Source: an uncultured Prevotella sp. (lineage in GTDB: Bacteria; Bacteroidota; Bacteroidia; Bacteroidales; Bacteroidaceae). Taken from it: a DNA stretch of 64,000 bases. Shown here in pieces: positions 56,911-64,000 of the stretch. The position numbers and the translations under genes were made by a program. Under the pieces are notes generated by a model that was not told where the DNA came from, did no database searches, and worked only from the letters and a program-made list of their open reading frames with translations. The stretch is taken from the NCBI GenBank assembly GCA_905233985.1, contig CAJOFA010000004.1:1-64000 (forward strand). Direction: 5' to 3'. How positions within the stretch are numbered: position 1 is the first letter of the stretch; each line of letters begins with the position of its first letter.

Positions 56911-58710
56911 ATGAATCTGAAGTCCCTGTACCGGCAAATCCGCCAATACCGCACCGCATCGGTACTCACGCCCGTCTATACGTCACTCGAAGTGATAACA
57001 GACGTGCTGATACCCTATGTCACGGCCATGCTCATCGACCGAGGCATCAATGCCGGCGACATGCAGCAGGTCTATTACTACGGCGCCCTGATGCTAGGCA
57101 TCGCCCTGCTCAGCATGGTGTTCGGCATCCTCTCGGGCCGCTCGTCAGCCTACGCCTCCTCGGGCTTTGCCGCCAACCTGCGCTCGGCGATGTACCGCAA
57201 CATCCAGCAGTTCGCCTTCAGCGACATCGACAAATACGCCACCTCGGGACTCATCACCCGCATGACCACCGACGTCAACACCCTGCAGTCAGCCTTTCAG
57301 CAGCTGCTCGGCATCAGCTTCCGCGCACCGGCGAAACTCGTCATGTCCATCGCCATGTGCATGGTCATCGATGCACGCATGTCCCTCATCTTCATCGGCG
57401 CCCTCCTCGTGCTCAGCGTCTCCCTCTACCACATCATCGTCCGCGTGGCACGCATGTTCCAGCAGGTCTATGTCGAGTACGACAACCTCAACCAGAGCGT
57501 GCAGGAGAACGTCGCCGCCATCCGCGTCGTCAAGGCCTTTGTGCGTGAGGACTTCGAGAACGTCAAGTTTGCCAGGGCAGCCGAGGGACTCTATAAGATG
57601 TATGTCAAGGCCGAGGGACTGATGGCACTCAACCACCCCATCATGAACTTCGTCATGTACGGCTGCATCATCGCCCTGTCGTGGTTCGGAGCTCACTACA
57701 TCGTCAGCGGCACGCTGACCACCGGCGAACTCACGTCGCTGTTCACCTATGTCACCTCCATCCTCATGTCGCTGATGATGCTCTCCATGGTGTTCGTCAT
57801 GCTCACCCAGAGCGCCGCCTCCGCTCGCCGCGTGGCAGAGATCATCGACGAAGTGCCCGACATCGTCAACCCCGAGAACCCCATGACCACCGTCCCCGAC
57901 GGCAGCATCGAGTTCAAGGGAGTGCGCTTTGACTATAAAGCCCCCTCCGACCCCTCCCAGGGGAGAGAGACGGGGGCAAGTGGCGAGGTGCGAGCCCTTC
58001 CTACCTCTAAGAAGTCAGCCCTCTACAATGTGACGTTCCGCATCGAGAGCGGCGAGACCGTCGGCGTCATCGGCGGCACAGGCAGCGGCAAGTCGTCGCT
58101 CGTCAGCCTCATCAGCCGGCTCTACGACCCGACACAGGGCGAGATACACGTCGGCGGACGAGACATCCGCACCTACGACCTCACCACCCTGCGCACCGCC
58201 GTCAGCGTCGTGCTGCAGCAGAATATTCTCTTTAGCGGTACCATCCTCGACAACCTGCGCTGGGGCAAGGCTGACGCCACCCTCGACGAGTGCCGTCATG
58301 CCTGCGAGCTCGCCTGTGCCGATGAGTTCATCAGTCAGATGCCTGAGGGCTACAACACGCGCATCGAACAAGGCGGCACCAACGTCAGCGGCGGACAGAA
58401 GCAGCGCCTCTGCATTGCCCGAGCCCTACTTAGGCAGCCGCAGATACTCGTCCTCGACGATTCCACATCGGCGTGCGACACCGCCACCGACGCACTCATC
58501 CGCAAGGCCCTGCACACCCGACTGCCCGAGATGACCAAGCTCATCATCGCCCAGCGCATCCTCAGCGTCAAGGACTGCGACCGCATCATCGTCATGGACA
58601 ACGGAGTCGTCACTGGCTTCGACACCCACGAGAACCTATTGAAGACCAACCCACTCTATCAGGAAATCTATGCAATACAAAACGAGGACGTCGGCGATTT
58701 CGATGCCTAA
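56911..58710 (+). CDS. ABC exporter half-transporter with degenerate ATP site
   Basis: A 599-aa half-transporter: six transmembrane helices (about 15-310) and an ATPase domain (about 335-599). Walker A GGTGSGKSS and signature VSGGQKQR are normal. Walker B ends LVLDDSTSACD, so the catalytic Glu is Asp, and the switch region reads IIAQRIL with Gln for His. These two changes mark the degenerate subunit of heterodimeric exporters such as TM287/288 and BmrCD. Residues about 347-373 (APSDPSQGRETGASGEVRAL) are an insertion encoded by GC-rich repeats. The partner gene overlaps by 8 bases. Confidence 0.9.
   Translation: MNLKSLYRQIRQYRTASVLTPVYTSLEVITDVLIPYVTAMLIDRGINAGDMQQVYYYGALMLGIALLSMVFGILSGRSSAYASSGFAANLRSAMYRNIQQFAFSDIDKYATSGLITRMTTDVNTLQSAFQQLLGISFRAPAKLVMSIAMCMVIDARMSLIFIGALLVLSVSLYHIIVRVARMFQQVYVEYDNLNQSVQENVAAIRVVKAFVREDFENVKFARAAEGLYKMYVKAEGLMALNHPIMNFVMYGCIIALSWFGAHYIVSGTLTTGELTSLFTYVTSILMSLMMLSMVFVMLTQSAASARRVAEIIDEVPDIVNPENPMTTVPDGSIEFKGVRFDYKAPSDPSQGRETGASGEVRALPTSKKSALYNVTFRIESGETVGVIGGTGSGKSSLVSLISRLYDPTQGEIHVGGRDIRTYDLTTLRTAVSVVLQQNILFSGTILDNLRWGKADATLDECRHACELACADEFISQMPEGYNTRIEQGGTNVSGGQKQRLCIARALLRQPQILVLDDSTSACDTATDALIRKALHTRLPEMTKLIIAQRILSVKDCDRIIVMDNGVVTGFDTHENLLKTNPLYQEIYAIQNEDVGDFDA
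57942..57999. repeat. GC-rich palindromic repeat absorbed into the ABC exporter gene
   Basis: CCCCCTCC...CCCTCCCAGGGGAG...GGGGG is followed by a GAGGTGCGAG unit, both kinds also seen elsewhere in the window. Together they encode about 20 extra residues before the Walker A strand without breaking the frame. Confidence 0.6.
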
Positions 58711-60511
58711 GGGAGAAGTGAAGCGCGACGTGCTGCTGCGCATGCTACGCTTTGTCTGGCAACATTTCCGTTGGCAGCTGCTCATCGTGCTGGCATGTGT
58801 CGTTGTCAGCAGCCTTACCTCGTTGGTGTCGTCGCTTTTCACCCGCACCCTCATCGACGACTATATCGTCCCCCTGACGCAGGCCGACAACCCCGAATAT
58901 GCCACGCTGTCACAGGCCCTCTTCAAACTCGCTCTCGTGCTGTTCCTCGGCACCGTGTGCAGCTATGCCTACAACCGCCTTATGATCAGCATCTCGCAGG
59001 GCACTATGCTCCGGCTGCGCAAAAGCATCTTCGAGCGCATGGAACATCTGTCGCTGAGCTATTTCGACCAGCGCTCCCACGGCGACATGATGTCCGTCTA
59101 TACCAACGACGTCGATTCCCTGCGGCAGATGATATCCACCTCGCTGGCACAAGTCTTCTCGTCCGTCATCACCATCGTCGCCACCTTCTCGTCTATGATT
59201 GTGCTCAGCGTGCCGCTGACGCTCGTTTCCGTCATTATGGCAGTCATCATGATATTCACCACCTCACGCCTGGGCAAGGTCTCACGCCGCCATTTCCGCA
59301 CACAGCAGCAGAACATCGCCCGCGTCAACGGCTTCATCGAGGAGATGATGACCGGCCAGAGGGTCGTCAAGGTCTTCTGCCACGAGCAGCAGGCCATCCG
59401 TGACTTCGAGACCATCAACGAGCAGCTACGCTTGTCGGCCTACAACGCCAACAAAACCGCCAGCATGGTCATGCCCATCAATGCCAACCTCGGCAACCTC
59501 GGCTTCGTCCTCATCGCCGTCGTCGGCGCCGCCCTCGCACTCGGCACCTTCAGTCCCTCATCCTCCTCATTCTTCCTTCCATCGTCCACCGTCCTTACCC
59601 TCGGCACCATTGTCGCCTTCCTCCAGTTGCATAAAGGCTTCACACGTCCCGTCACTCAGGTGTCGCAACAAATCAACAGCGTCCTCAACGCCAGCGTCGG
59701 CGCTGAGCGCGTCTTCACCCTCATGGATGCCGATCCCGAGGTAGATGAAGGAACGACAACTATGGAAGGTGGAAAGGGCGACGTTGATTTCCGACACGTC
59801 GATTTCGGCTATACCCCCGAAAAACAGATTCTCTTCGACATTGATATTAACACCAACCCAGGACAGAAGATTGCCCTTGTGGGTGGCACGGGAGCTGGCA
59901 AGACCACCCTCATCAACCTCATCTGCCGCTTCTACGACGTGCAGGGCGGCAAACTCTTCTACGACGACATCCCTATTACCGACATCACCAAATCCTCCCT
60001 GCGTCGCAGTATGAGCATCGTGCTGCAAGAGACACACCTCTTCACCGGCACCGTCATCGACAACATTCGCTATGGGCGTCTCAACGCCACCGACGAAGAG
60101 TGTTATGAGGCCGCCCGACTAGTGGGCGCCGACAATTTCATCCGCCGCCTGCCGCGAGGCTATCAGACGCTATTGAAGGGTGACGGCGGCAACCTCTCGC
60201 AGGGAGAGCGCCAGCTGCTCGCCATCTGTCGTGCCGCCATTGCCAACCCGCCCGTCCTCATCCTCGACGAGGCCACCAGCAGCATCGACACGCGTACCGA
60301 GCGCCTCGTGCAGCAGGGCATGGACACCCTCATGCAGGGTCGCACCACCTTTGTCATCGCCCACCGCCTCTCCACCATCCGTAATGCCGACCAGATTATC
60401 GTCATGGACCACGGCCGCATCATCGAACACGGCACCCATGCCGAGCTCCTCGCCCTCGGCGGACGCTACTACCAGCTCTACACAGGACACGAAAAGAAAA
60501 AGAAGGGATAA
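58703..60511 (+). CDS. ABC exporter half-transporter with canonical Walker B
   Basis: The 602-aa partner subunit has six helices (about 20-320) and an ATPase domain (about 350-602) with GGTGAGKTT, Walker B VLILDEATSSID and switch VIAHRLST. The signature is LSQGERQ rather than LSGGQ. In heterodimeric exporters this pairs a degenerate signature with the degenerate Walker B of the other chain, which fits the upstream gene. Start at ATG 58703, giving an 8-base overlap and translational coupling. Substrate unknown; lipid, drug or peptide export are typical. Confidence 0.9.
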   Translation: MPKGEVKRDVLLRMLRFVWQHFRWQLLIVLACVVVSSLTSLVSSLFTRTLIDDYIVPLTQADNPEYATLSQALFKLALVLFLGTVCSYAYNRLMISISQGTMLRLRKSIFERMEHLSLSYFDQRSHGDMMSVYTNDVDSLRQMISTSLAQVFSSVITIVATFSSMIVLSVPLTLVSVIMAVIMIFTTSRLGKVSRRHFRTQQQNIARVNGFIEEMMTGQRVVKVFCHEQQAIRDFETINEQLRLSAYNANKTASMVMPINANLGNLGFVLIAVVGAALALGTFSPSSSSFFLPSSTVLTLGTIVAFLQLHKGFTRPVTQVSQQINSVLNASVGAERVFTLMDADPEVDEGTTTMEGGKGDVDFRHVDFGYTPEKQILFDIDINTNPGQKIALVGGTGAGKTTLINLICRFYDVQGGKLFYDDIPITDITKSSLRRSMSIVLQETHLFTGTVIDNIRYGRLNATDEECYEAARLVGADNFIRRLPRGYQTLLKGDGGNLSQGERQLLAICRAAIANPPVLILDEATSSIDTRTERLVQQGMDTLMQGRTTFVIAHRLSTIRNADQIIVMDHGRIIEHGTHAELLALGGRYYQLYTGHEKKKKG

Positions 60512-60526
60512 AAAAAAAAGTATTAA

Positions 60527-60558
60527 TTTGGAAGTATCGTAAATAATGTCTATCTTTG
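60527..60558 (+). promoter_or_regulatory. Promoter of the hydroxyacid dehydrogenase gene
   Basis: TTTG (60527-60530), 20 bases, TATCTTTG (60551-60558), 10 bases before the ATG. Confidence 0.75.
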
Positions 60559-60568
60559 CAGCATTGTT

Positions 60569-61519
60569 ATGAAGATAGTAATACTTGACGGCTATACAGC
60601 TAATCCCGGCGATTTGTCGTGGAAGGAGCTTGAGAAACTGGGAGAGGTGAAGGTTTATGACCGTACCATGCCCAGTGAGACGTTGGCAAGAGTTGCCGAT
60701 GCAGATATTGTGCTGACCAATAAGGTCGTCATCAGCAGGGAGACGATGGCTCAGCTGCCACAAATGAGGTATATCGGTGTGCTGGCGACGGGCTACAACG
60801 TGGTGGATGTTGAGGCGGCTCATGAACGGGGCATCATCGTCACCAACGTACCGGCGTATAGCACGGAGAGTGTGGCGCAGATGGTTTTTGCACACCTGCT
60901 GACGGTAACGAACCGTACGGAGCACTATGCCATTCAAAATCGCAGTGGCCGCTGGACGAAGAACCCTGACTTCTGCTATTGGGACTTTCCGCACATGGAA
61001 CTGGCAGGTAAGACGTTCGGCATCATAGGATTAGGACATATCGGACAGCGTGTCGCCCAGATAGCACTTGCTTTTGGCATGAAGGTGAAGGCTCTGACCA
61101 GTAAGGCCGCAGAAGCCCTGCCTGCCGGTATTGAAAAGGCATCGCTTGAAGAACTGCTGTCAACAGCGGATGTGCTTTCGCTACATTGTCCGCTGTCAGA
61201 GAATACGTGCCATCTGATCAATGCCGATACGCTGCGACAGATGAAGCCCACGGCTATTCTTATCAACACAGGACGTGGCCCACTGGTTGATGACCAAGCG
61301 GTAGCTGATGCTCTTGAAGAGGAACGGCTCGCTGCCTTTTGTGCCGACGTGCTTACGGAGGAGCCGCCAAAGACAGATAATCAGCTACTGAAACAGCCCA
61401 ACGCATTTTTCACACCTCATATCGCCTGGGCTTCAAAAGAAGCACGTATCCGGTTGCTACAAGTCGCTACGGACAACGTGCGGGCATTCCTGAGCGGTAA
61501 CCCCATCAATGTTGTTTAG
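60569..61519 (+). CDS. D-2-hydroxyacid dehydrogenase (glycerate dehydrogenase-like)
   Basis: A 316-aa NAD-dependent enzyme: Rossmann motif IIGLGHIGQRVA (about 150-161), the second block ADVLSLHCPLSENTCHLIN, INTGRGPLVDDQAVADAL with the active-site Arg, and the catalytic His in TPHIAWAS (about 287). It is closest by pattern to hydroxypyruvate/glycerate dehydrogenases. Its last 63 bases overlap the convergent gene. Confidence 0.88.
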   Translation: MKIVILDGYTANPGDLSWKELEKLGEVKVYDRTMPSETLARVADADIVLTNKVVISRETMAQLPQMRYIGVLATGYNVVDVEAAHERGIIVTNVPAYSTESVAQMVFAHLLTVTNRTEHYAIQNRSGRWTKNPDFCYWDFPHMELAGKTFGIIGLGHIGQRVAQIALAFGMKVKALTSKAAEALPAGIEKASLEELLSTADVLSLHCPLSENTCHLINADTLRQMKPTAILINTGRGPLVDDQAVADALEEERLAAFCADVLTEEPPKTDNQLLKQPNAFFTPHIAWASKEARIRLLQVATDNVRAFLSGNPINVV

Positions 61520-62557
61520 TATGTTTTCTTCGGCAGCTAAGCGGAAGCGCACGACAAGGGGCAGGTGGTCGCTGTATCCCGGTTGGTAGCGATAGCCCTG
61601 ATAGGTGCGCCGTGGACGCCGCGCGGCATATTTAGTATCTTCCTCCATGAGAAACGGCGCATCATTGACATAGCAGGTATCAACGGATGCGGCCAGGGAC
61701 GGTGTGGCAAACACATGGTCGAGACTTCCCCAAAAGCCCTGAAAGCAATAGGTGCCCTCGGCACCATGCGTGCCACGTGCCGAGCGCGACACCTCGGTAA
61801 GCCCCGACTGTTCGAGAAAGGCCAGCGAAGCATCGTCGGTGTAGTCGTTGAAGTCGCCTGCCACGATGACTGATGCCTGGGGACTAACGGCCCGCAGGGA
61901 ATCGACGGACTGCATGAGCCGGCGGGCCACATGCATACGATAGGGACGTGTCAGCTGCTCGCCACCATAACGGCTGGGGGCATGGACGACGAAGATGTGG
62001 AGCGTGTCACCCGTCTGGATGCGTCCTGACACATATAATATATCACGCGTGGGACGCATATTGGGCAACGGCGTGATGCGGATGGGATGATGGCTGACGG
62101 GTGCAAAAGAGAACGGCTGATACAACAGGGCAACGTCAAGGCCACGCTCATCGGGCGAAGAGGTGACGATATACTCATAACCGGCACGCCGTAACAGCGA
62201 GCGACGGATAAGGTCGAACACGACGCTGTCGTTCTCCACCTCACAGAGTGCGACAAGGTCGGGCAACTGGTAGCTGACGGTATCGGGCGTACAGCTGAGG
62301 ATTTCACGTCCGATGTTGTTGAGCTTACGCCAATAGCGCTGCGGCGTCCACTTACGACCCGACTCTGGCAAAAACTCATAGTCCTGCTTCAGCGAGTCAT
62401 GCACGCAGTCAAAGAGGTTCTCGCAGTTCAGTTCAACGAGGGTGAAGTGCTGGGCATTGATATATGAAAAATGATTTGCTGCCGCACTCCATAGCAAACA
62501 CACCATCAACAGGGTGCGCCGAATGACAAGTGCGGCAGCAAATTCATGATTCTTCAT
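61457..62557 (-). CDS. Exported endonuclease/exonuclease/phosphatase family protein
   Basis: A 366-aa protein with a signal peptide (about 1-35) and an EEP fold: NCENLFD at the start, ALCEVEN with the metal Glu, GDFNDY (about 240-245) and the final SDHLPLVVRF. These are metal-dependent phosphodiesterases; substrates range from DNA to lipids. Export suggests a nutrient-scavenging role, but the substrate is unknown. The ATG abuts the stop of the peptide transporter gene upstream. The last 21 codons lie opposite the 3' end of the dehydrogenase gene. Confidence 0.87.
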   Translation of the reverse strand: MKNHEFAAALVIRRTLLMVCLLWSAAANHFSYINAQHFTLVELNCENLFDCVHDSLKQDYEFLPESGRKWTPQRYWRKLNNIGREILSCTPDTVSYQLPDLVALCEVENDSVVFDLIRRSLLRRAGYEYIVTSSPDERGLDVALLYQPFSFAPVSHHPIRITPLPNMRPTRDILYVSGRIQTGDTLHIFVVHAPSRYGGEQLTRPYRMHVARRLMQSVDSLRAVSPQASVIVAGDFNDYTDDASLAFLEQSGLTEVSRSARGTHGAEGTYCFQGFWGSLDHVFATPSLAASVDTCYVNDAPFLMEEDTKYAARRPRRTYQGYRYQPGYSDHLPLVVRFRLAAEENILNNIDGVTAQECPHVVRSDL

Positions 62558-64000
62558 TTATTTCGTCACTCTTTCGAGCCAGCTGACCATGCCGTACATG
62601 ATACCCATGGAGATGATGCAGACGGCAAAGAACACGGCCCAGCAAATCCAGATGGGCCACTGGTTATACATCAACGGACCAATCCAGAGCAGACCATTAC
62701 CCACTGCCGTTGCTCCAAGCCACAAACCCTGACAGAGTCCCTGCAGGTTCTTGGGGGCTACCTTCGACACGAAGGAGAGACCAAGGGGTGAGATGAACAG
62801 CTCGGCTACGGTCATGAAGAAATAGTAGATAATGAGCACCCACGCACCTGATTTCATGCCTGCGGCAACATTGGTGTCAAGTGCCGTGAAAGCTTCTGCC
62901 GAGGGGTATGACTGCATGTAGCAGAATGCCGTCATAAAGAGGTAGGCAATACCTGCGATGCCCATACCGTAGGCTATCTTTCGGGGTGTGGAGATGGCCC
63001 GACCTGAACGCTCCAGGCTCGTGAATATCAGCATGATTATCGGGGTGAGCACAATCACGAAGAAGGGATTGACAGCCTGCCAAATCTCAGGTGGGAAGAT
63101 GGAGGTGTTGACGAAGTCGCGTGCAAAGAGTGACATCGATGTTCCGTTCTGATGGAACGACCACCAGAAGAACACGGCAATGCCCAGCACGGCAAACAGG
63201 GCATACATGCGCTGCTTAATTTCAGTTGCCATTGCCTTCTTCTCTTCTTCCGTGTAGTTCTCGGACACAACAGCCTCTTTCTTGCCCGGCGTCGGGAACT
63301 TCTTACGCGAGAAGACGAAGATGAGCAGCGAAATCAGCATGGCCACCACCGAGGCGATGAACGAGAAGTGGATTCCTGTATTGAAAATGTCGAGGTACTG
63401 TGAGCAGAAGGCCGAGAGGTCGGATGCGTTGCCTCCCACCTTCGTGACCAGCTCGTTGAGGTTTTGCAGGGCATCAGCCGAAATGGAGGCTCCCTCGTTG
63501 ATGTACTTATGACAGAGGGCGGGCAGCGAGGCGTTGTATTCGAGTCCGTTGGCCTTCAGCCACCAGCCACGCAGCAGGGGTGCCACGAAGGGGGCAATGA
63601 GTCCGCCGATGTTGATAAACACATAGAAGATCTGGAAGCCTGAGTCGCGCTTGCCCTTGGCCTTTCGCAAAGCCTCTTCGCCTTTCTTGGCTGCCTCGGC
63701 CTCGAAGTTGTCGTACATCTGTCCGACGATAGCCTGCAGGTTGCCTTTGAACAGACCGTTGCCAAAGGCTATCAGGAACAATGCCAGACAGGTGAGGGGC
63801 AACAGCCACGAGATGTTGTTAGACGTTGCGAGAATGGGCACGGACAGGATGACATAGCCCAATGCCATGACGATGAGTCCCGTCATGATGGTGCCTTTGT
63901 AGTTTTGCGAACGGTCGGCAATGATACCACCTACGAGGCTCAAGACATAGATGCCTGCATAGAAACAGGAATAGATGATACCACTGGTTTCGTCGGACAA
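62558..64000 (-). CDS. POT-family peptide MFS transporter (5' end cut by the window)
   Basis: At least 480 residues of a proton-coupled oligopeptide transporter. GNGLFKGNLQAIVGQMY and FYVFINIGGLIAPFVAPLLR fit the POT/PTR2 family; AELFISPLGLSFVSKVAP (about 410-427) is its C-terminal motif. Between helices lies a longer extracytoplasmic insertion (about 170-215). The start codon is beyond position 64000. It abuts the EEP gene (TAA then ATG), so peptide import and the exported hydrolase share an mRNA. Confidence 0.88.
   Translation of the reverse strand: MSDETSGIIYSCFYAGIYVLSLVGGIIADRSQNYKGTIMTGLIVMALGYVILSVPILATSNNISWLLPLTCLALFLIAFGNGLFKGNLQAIVGQMYDNFEAEAAKKGEEALRKAKGKRDSGFQIFYVFINIGGLIAPFVAPLLRGWWLKANGLEYNASLPALCHKYINEGASISADALQNLNELVTKVGGNASDLSAFCSQYLDIFNTGIHFSFIASVVAMLISLLIFVFSRKKFPTPGKKEAVVSENYTEEEKKAMATEIKQRMYALFAVLGIAVFFWWSFHQNGTSMSLFARDFVNTSIFPPEIWQAVNPFFVIVLTPIIMLIFTSLERSGRAISTPRKIAYGMGIAGIAYLFMTAFCYMQSYPSAEAFTALDTNVAAGMKSGAWVLIIYYFFMTVAELFISPLGLSFVSKVAPKNLQGLCQGLWLGATAVGNGLLWIGPLMYNQWPIWICWAVFFAVCIISMGIMYGMVSWLERVTK

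Noticed and set aside
1..64000. Insertion sequences or integrase genes
   Set aside because: I saw no transposase, integrase or recombinase frame, nor terminal inverted repeats of IS type; mobility is only suggested by gene remnants and composition.

Overview
The window is a piece of a Bacteroidales chromosome, most probably Prevotella or a close relative. Three things point there. The gene families are typical of the group: smalltalk, HU-HIG and DUF4248 proteins, a GLPGLI protein, a serine palmitoyltransferase, an RprX/RprY pair, an EF-G2-type paralogue and TPR-CHAT proteins. Promoters follow the Bacteroidetes pattern TTG/TTTG, 19-20 bases, TAnnTTTG, ahead of many genes on both strands. Ribosome binding sites of the Shine-Dalgarno kind are mostly absent. 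The host genome is of intermediate GC, and its housekeeping genes are visibly richer in GC than the accessory blocks.

Layout. 0-4.9 kb: accessory module on the minus strand (smalltalk, HU-like, DUF4248, VapE-type ATPase, and an HTH gene split by a one-base frameshift at a 7-A run), then a KilA-N gene. 5-11.3 kb: envelope block on the minus strand (TonB-receptor-like protein, GLPGLI protein, two small secreted proteins, a membrane-spanning TPR-HTH regulator). 11.3-27 kb: core genes, namely rpsF-rpsR-rplI, rprYX, a GTPase-degenerate EF-G paralogue, rubrerythrin, an SDR with a DPP-IV peptidase, tRNA-Pro(UGG), serine palmitoyltransferase divergent from a lipid-kinase-family gene, an OprO/P-type porin and a Na+:solute symporter. 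27-28.1 kb: a Tyr/Gly tandem-repeat secreted protein with a small TPR protein.

28.3-45.4 kb is the large accessory region. Its core is a proteolytic/regulatory locus: a 32-aa membrane peptide and two exported TPR/CHAT proteases on the plus strand, facing a minus-strand operon of an exported caspase, an ECF sigma factor and a membrane anti-sigma factor, with a 49-aa anti-sigma-like protein and a 44-aa membrane peptide beyond it. Divergent from the caspase lies an operon of a coiled-coil protein, a DUF4407 membrane protein, an extremely acidic 61-aa protein and an unknown 190-aa protein. Next come an A1S_2505-like/vWA fusion expressed from a palindromic promoter, a DUF6078-like gene, a HigBA toxin-antitoxin pair, and a divergent FtsZ followed one base later by a paralogue of the 190-aa protein. 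A graveyard of truncated genes (polyvalent-kinase-like, RhuM) ends the region. I regard the CHAT/caspase/sigma locus as the most likely undescribed system, and the FtsZ plus unknown-family pair as the second candidate.

45.5-64 kb is again core-like: DUF4105, an alkaline-phosphatase-fold protein lacking recognisable catalytic motifs, secA, an ABC ATPase, an M64 peptidase, a VanW protein, cytochrome c maturation genes (ccsA/resB), an asymmetric heterodimeric ABC exporter, a hydroxyacid dehydrogenase, a secreted endonuclease/exonuclease/phosphatase-family protein and a POT peptide transporter cut by the window end. GC-rich palindromic repeats are scattered through the window, and several have been absorbed in frame into coding sequences.
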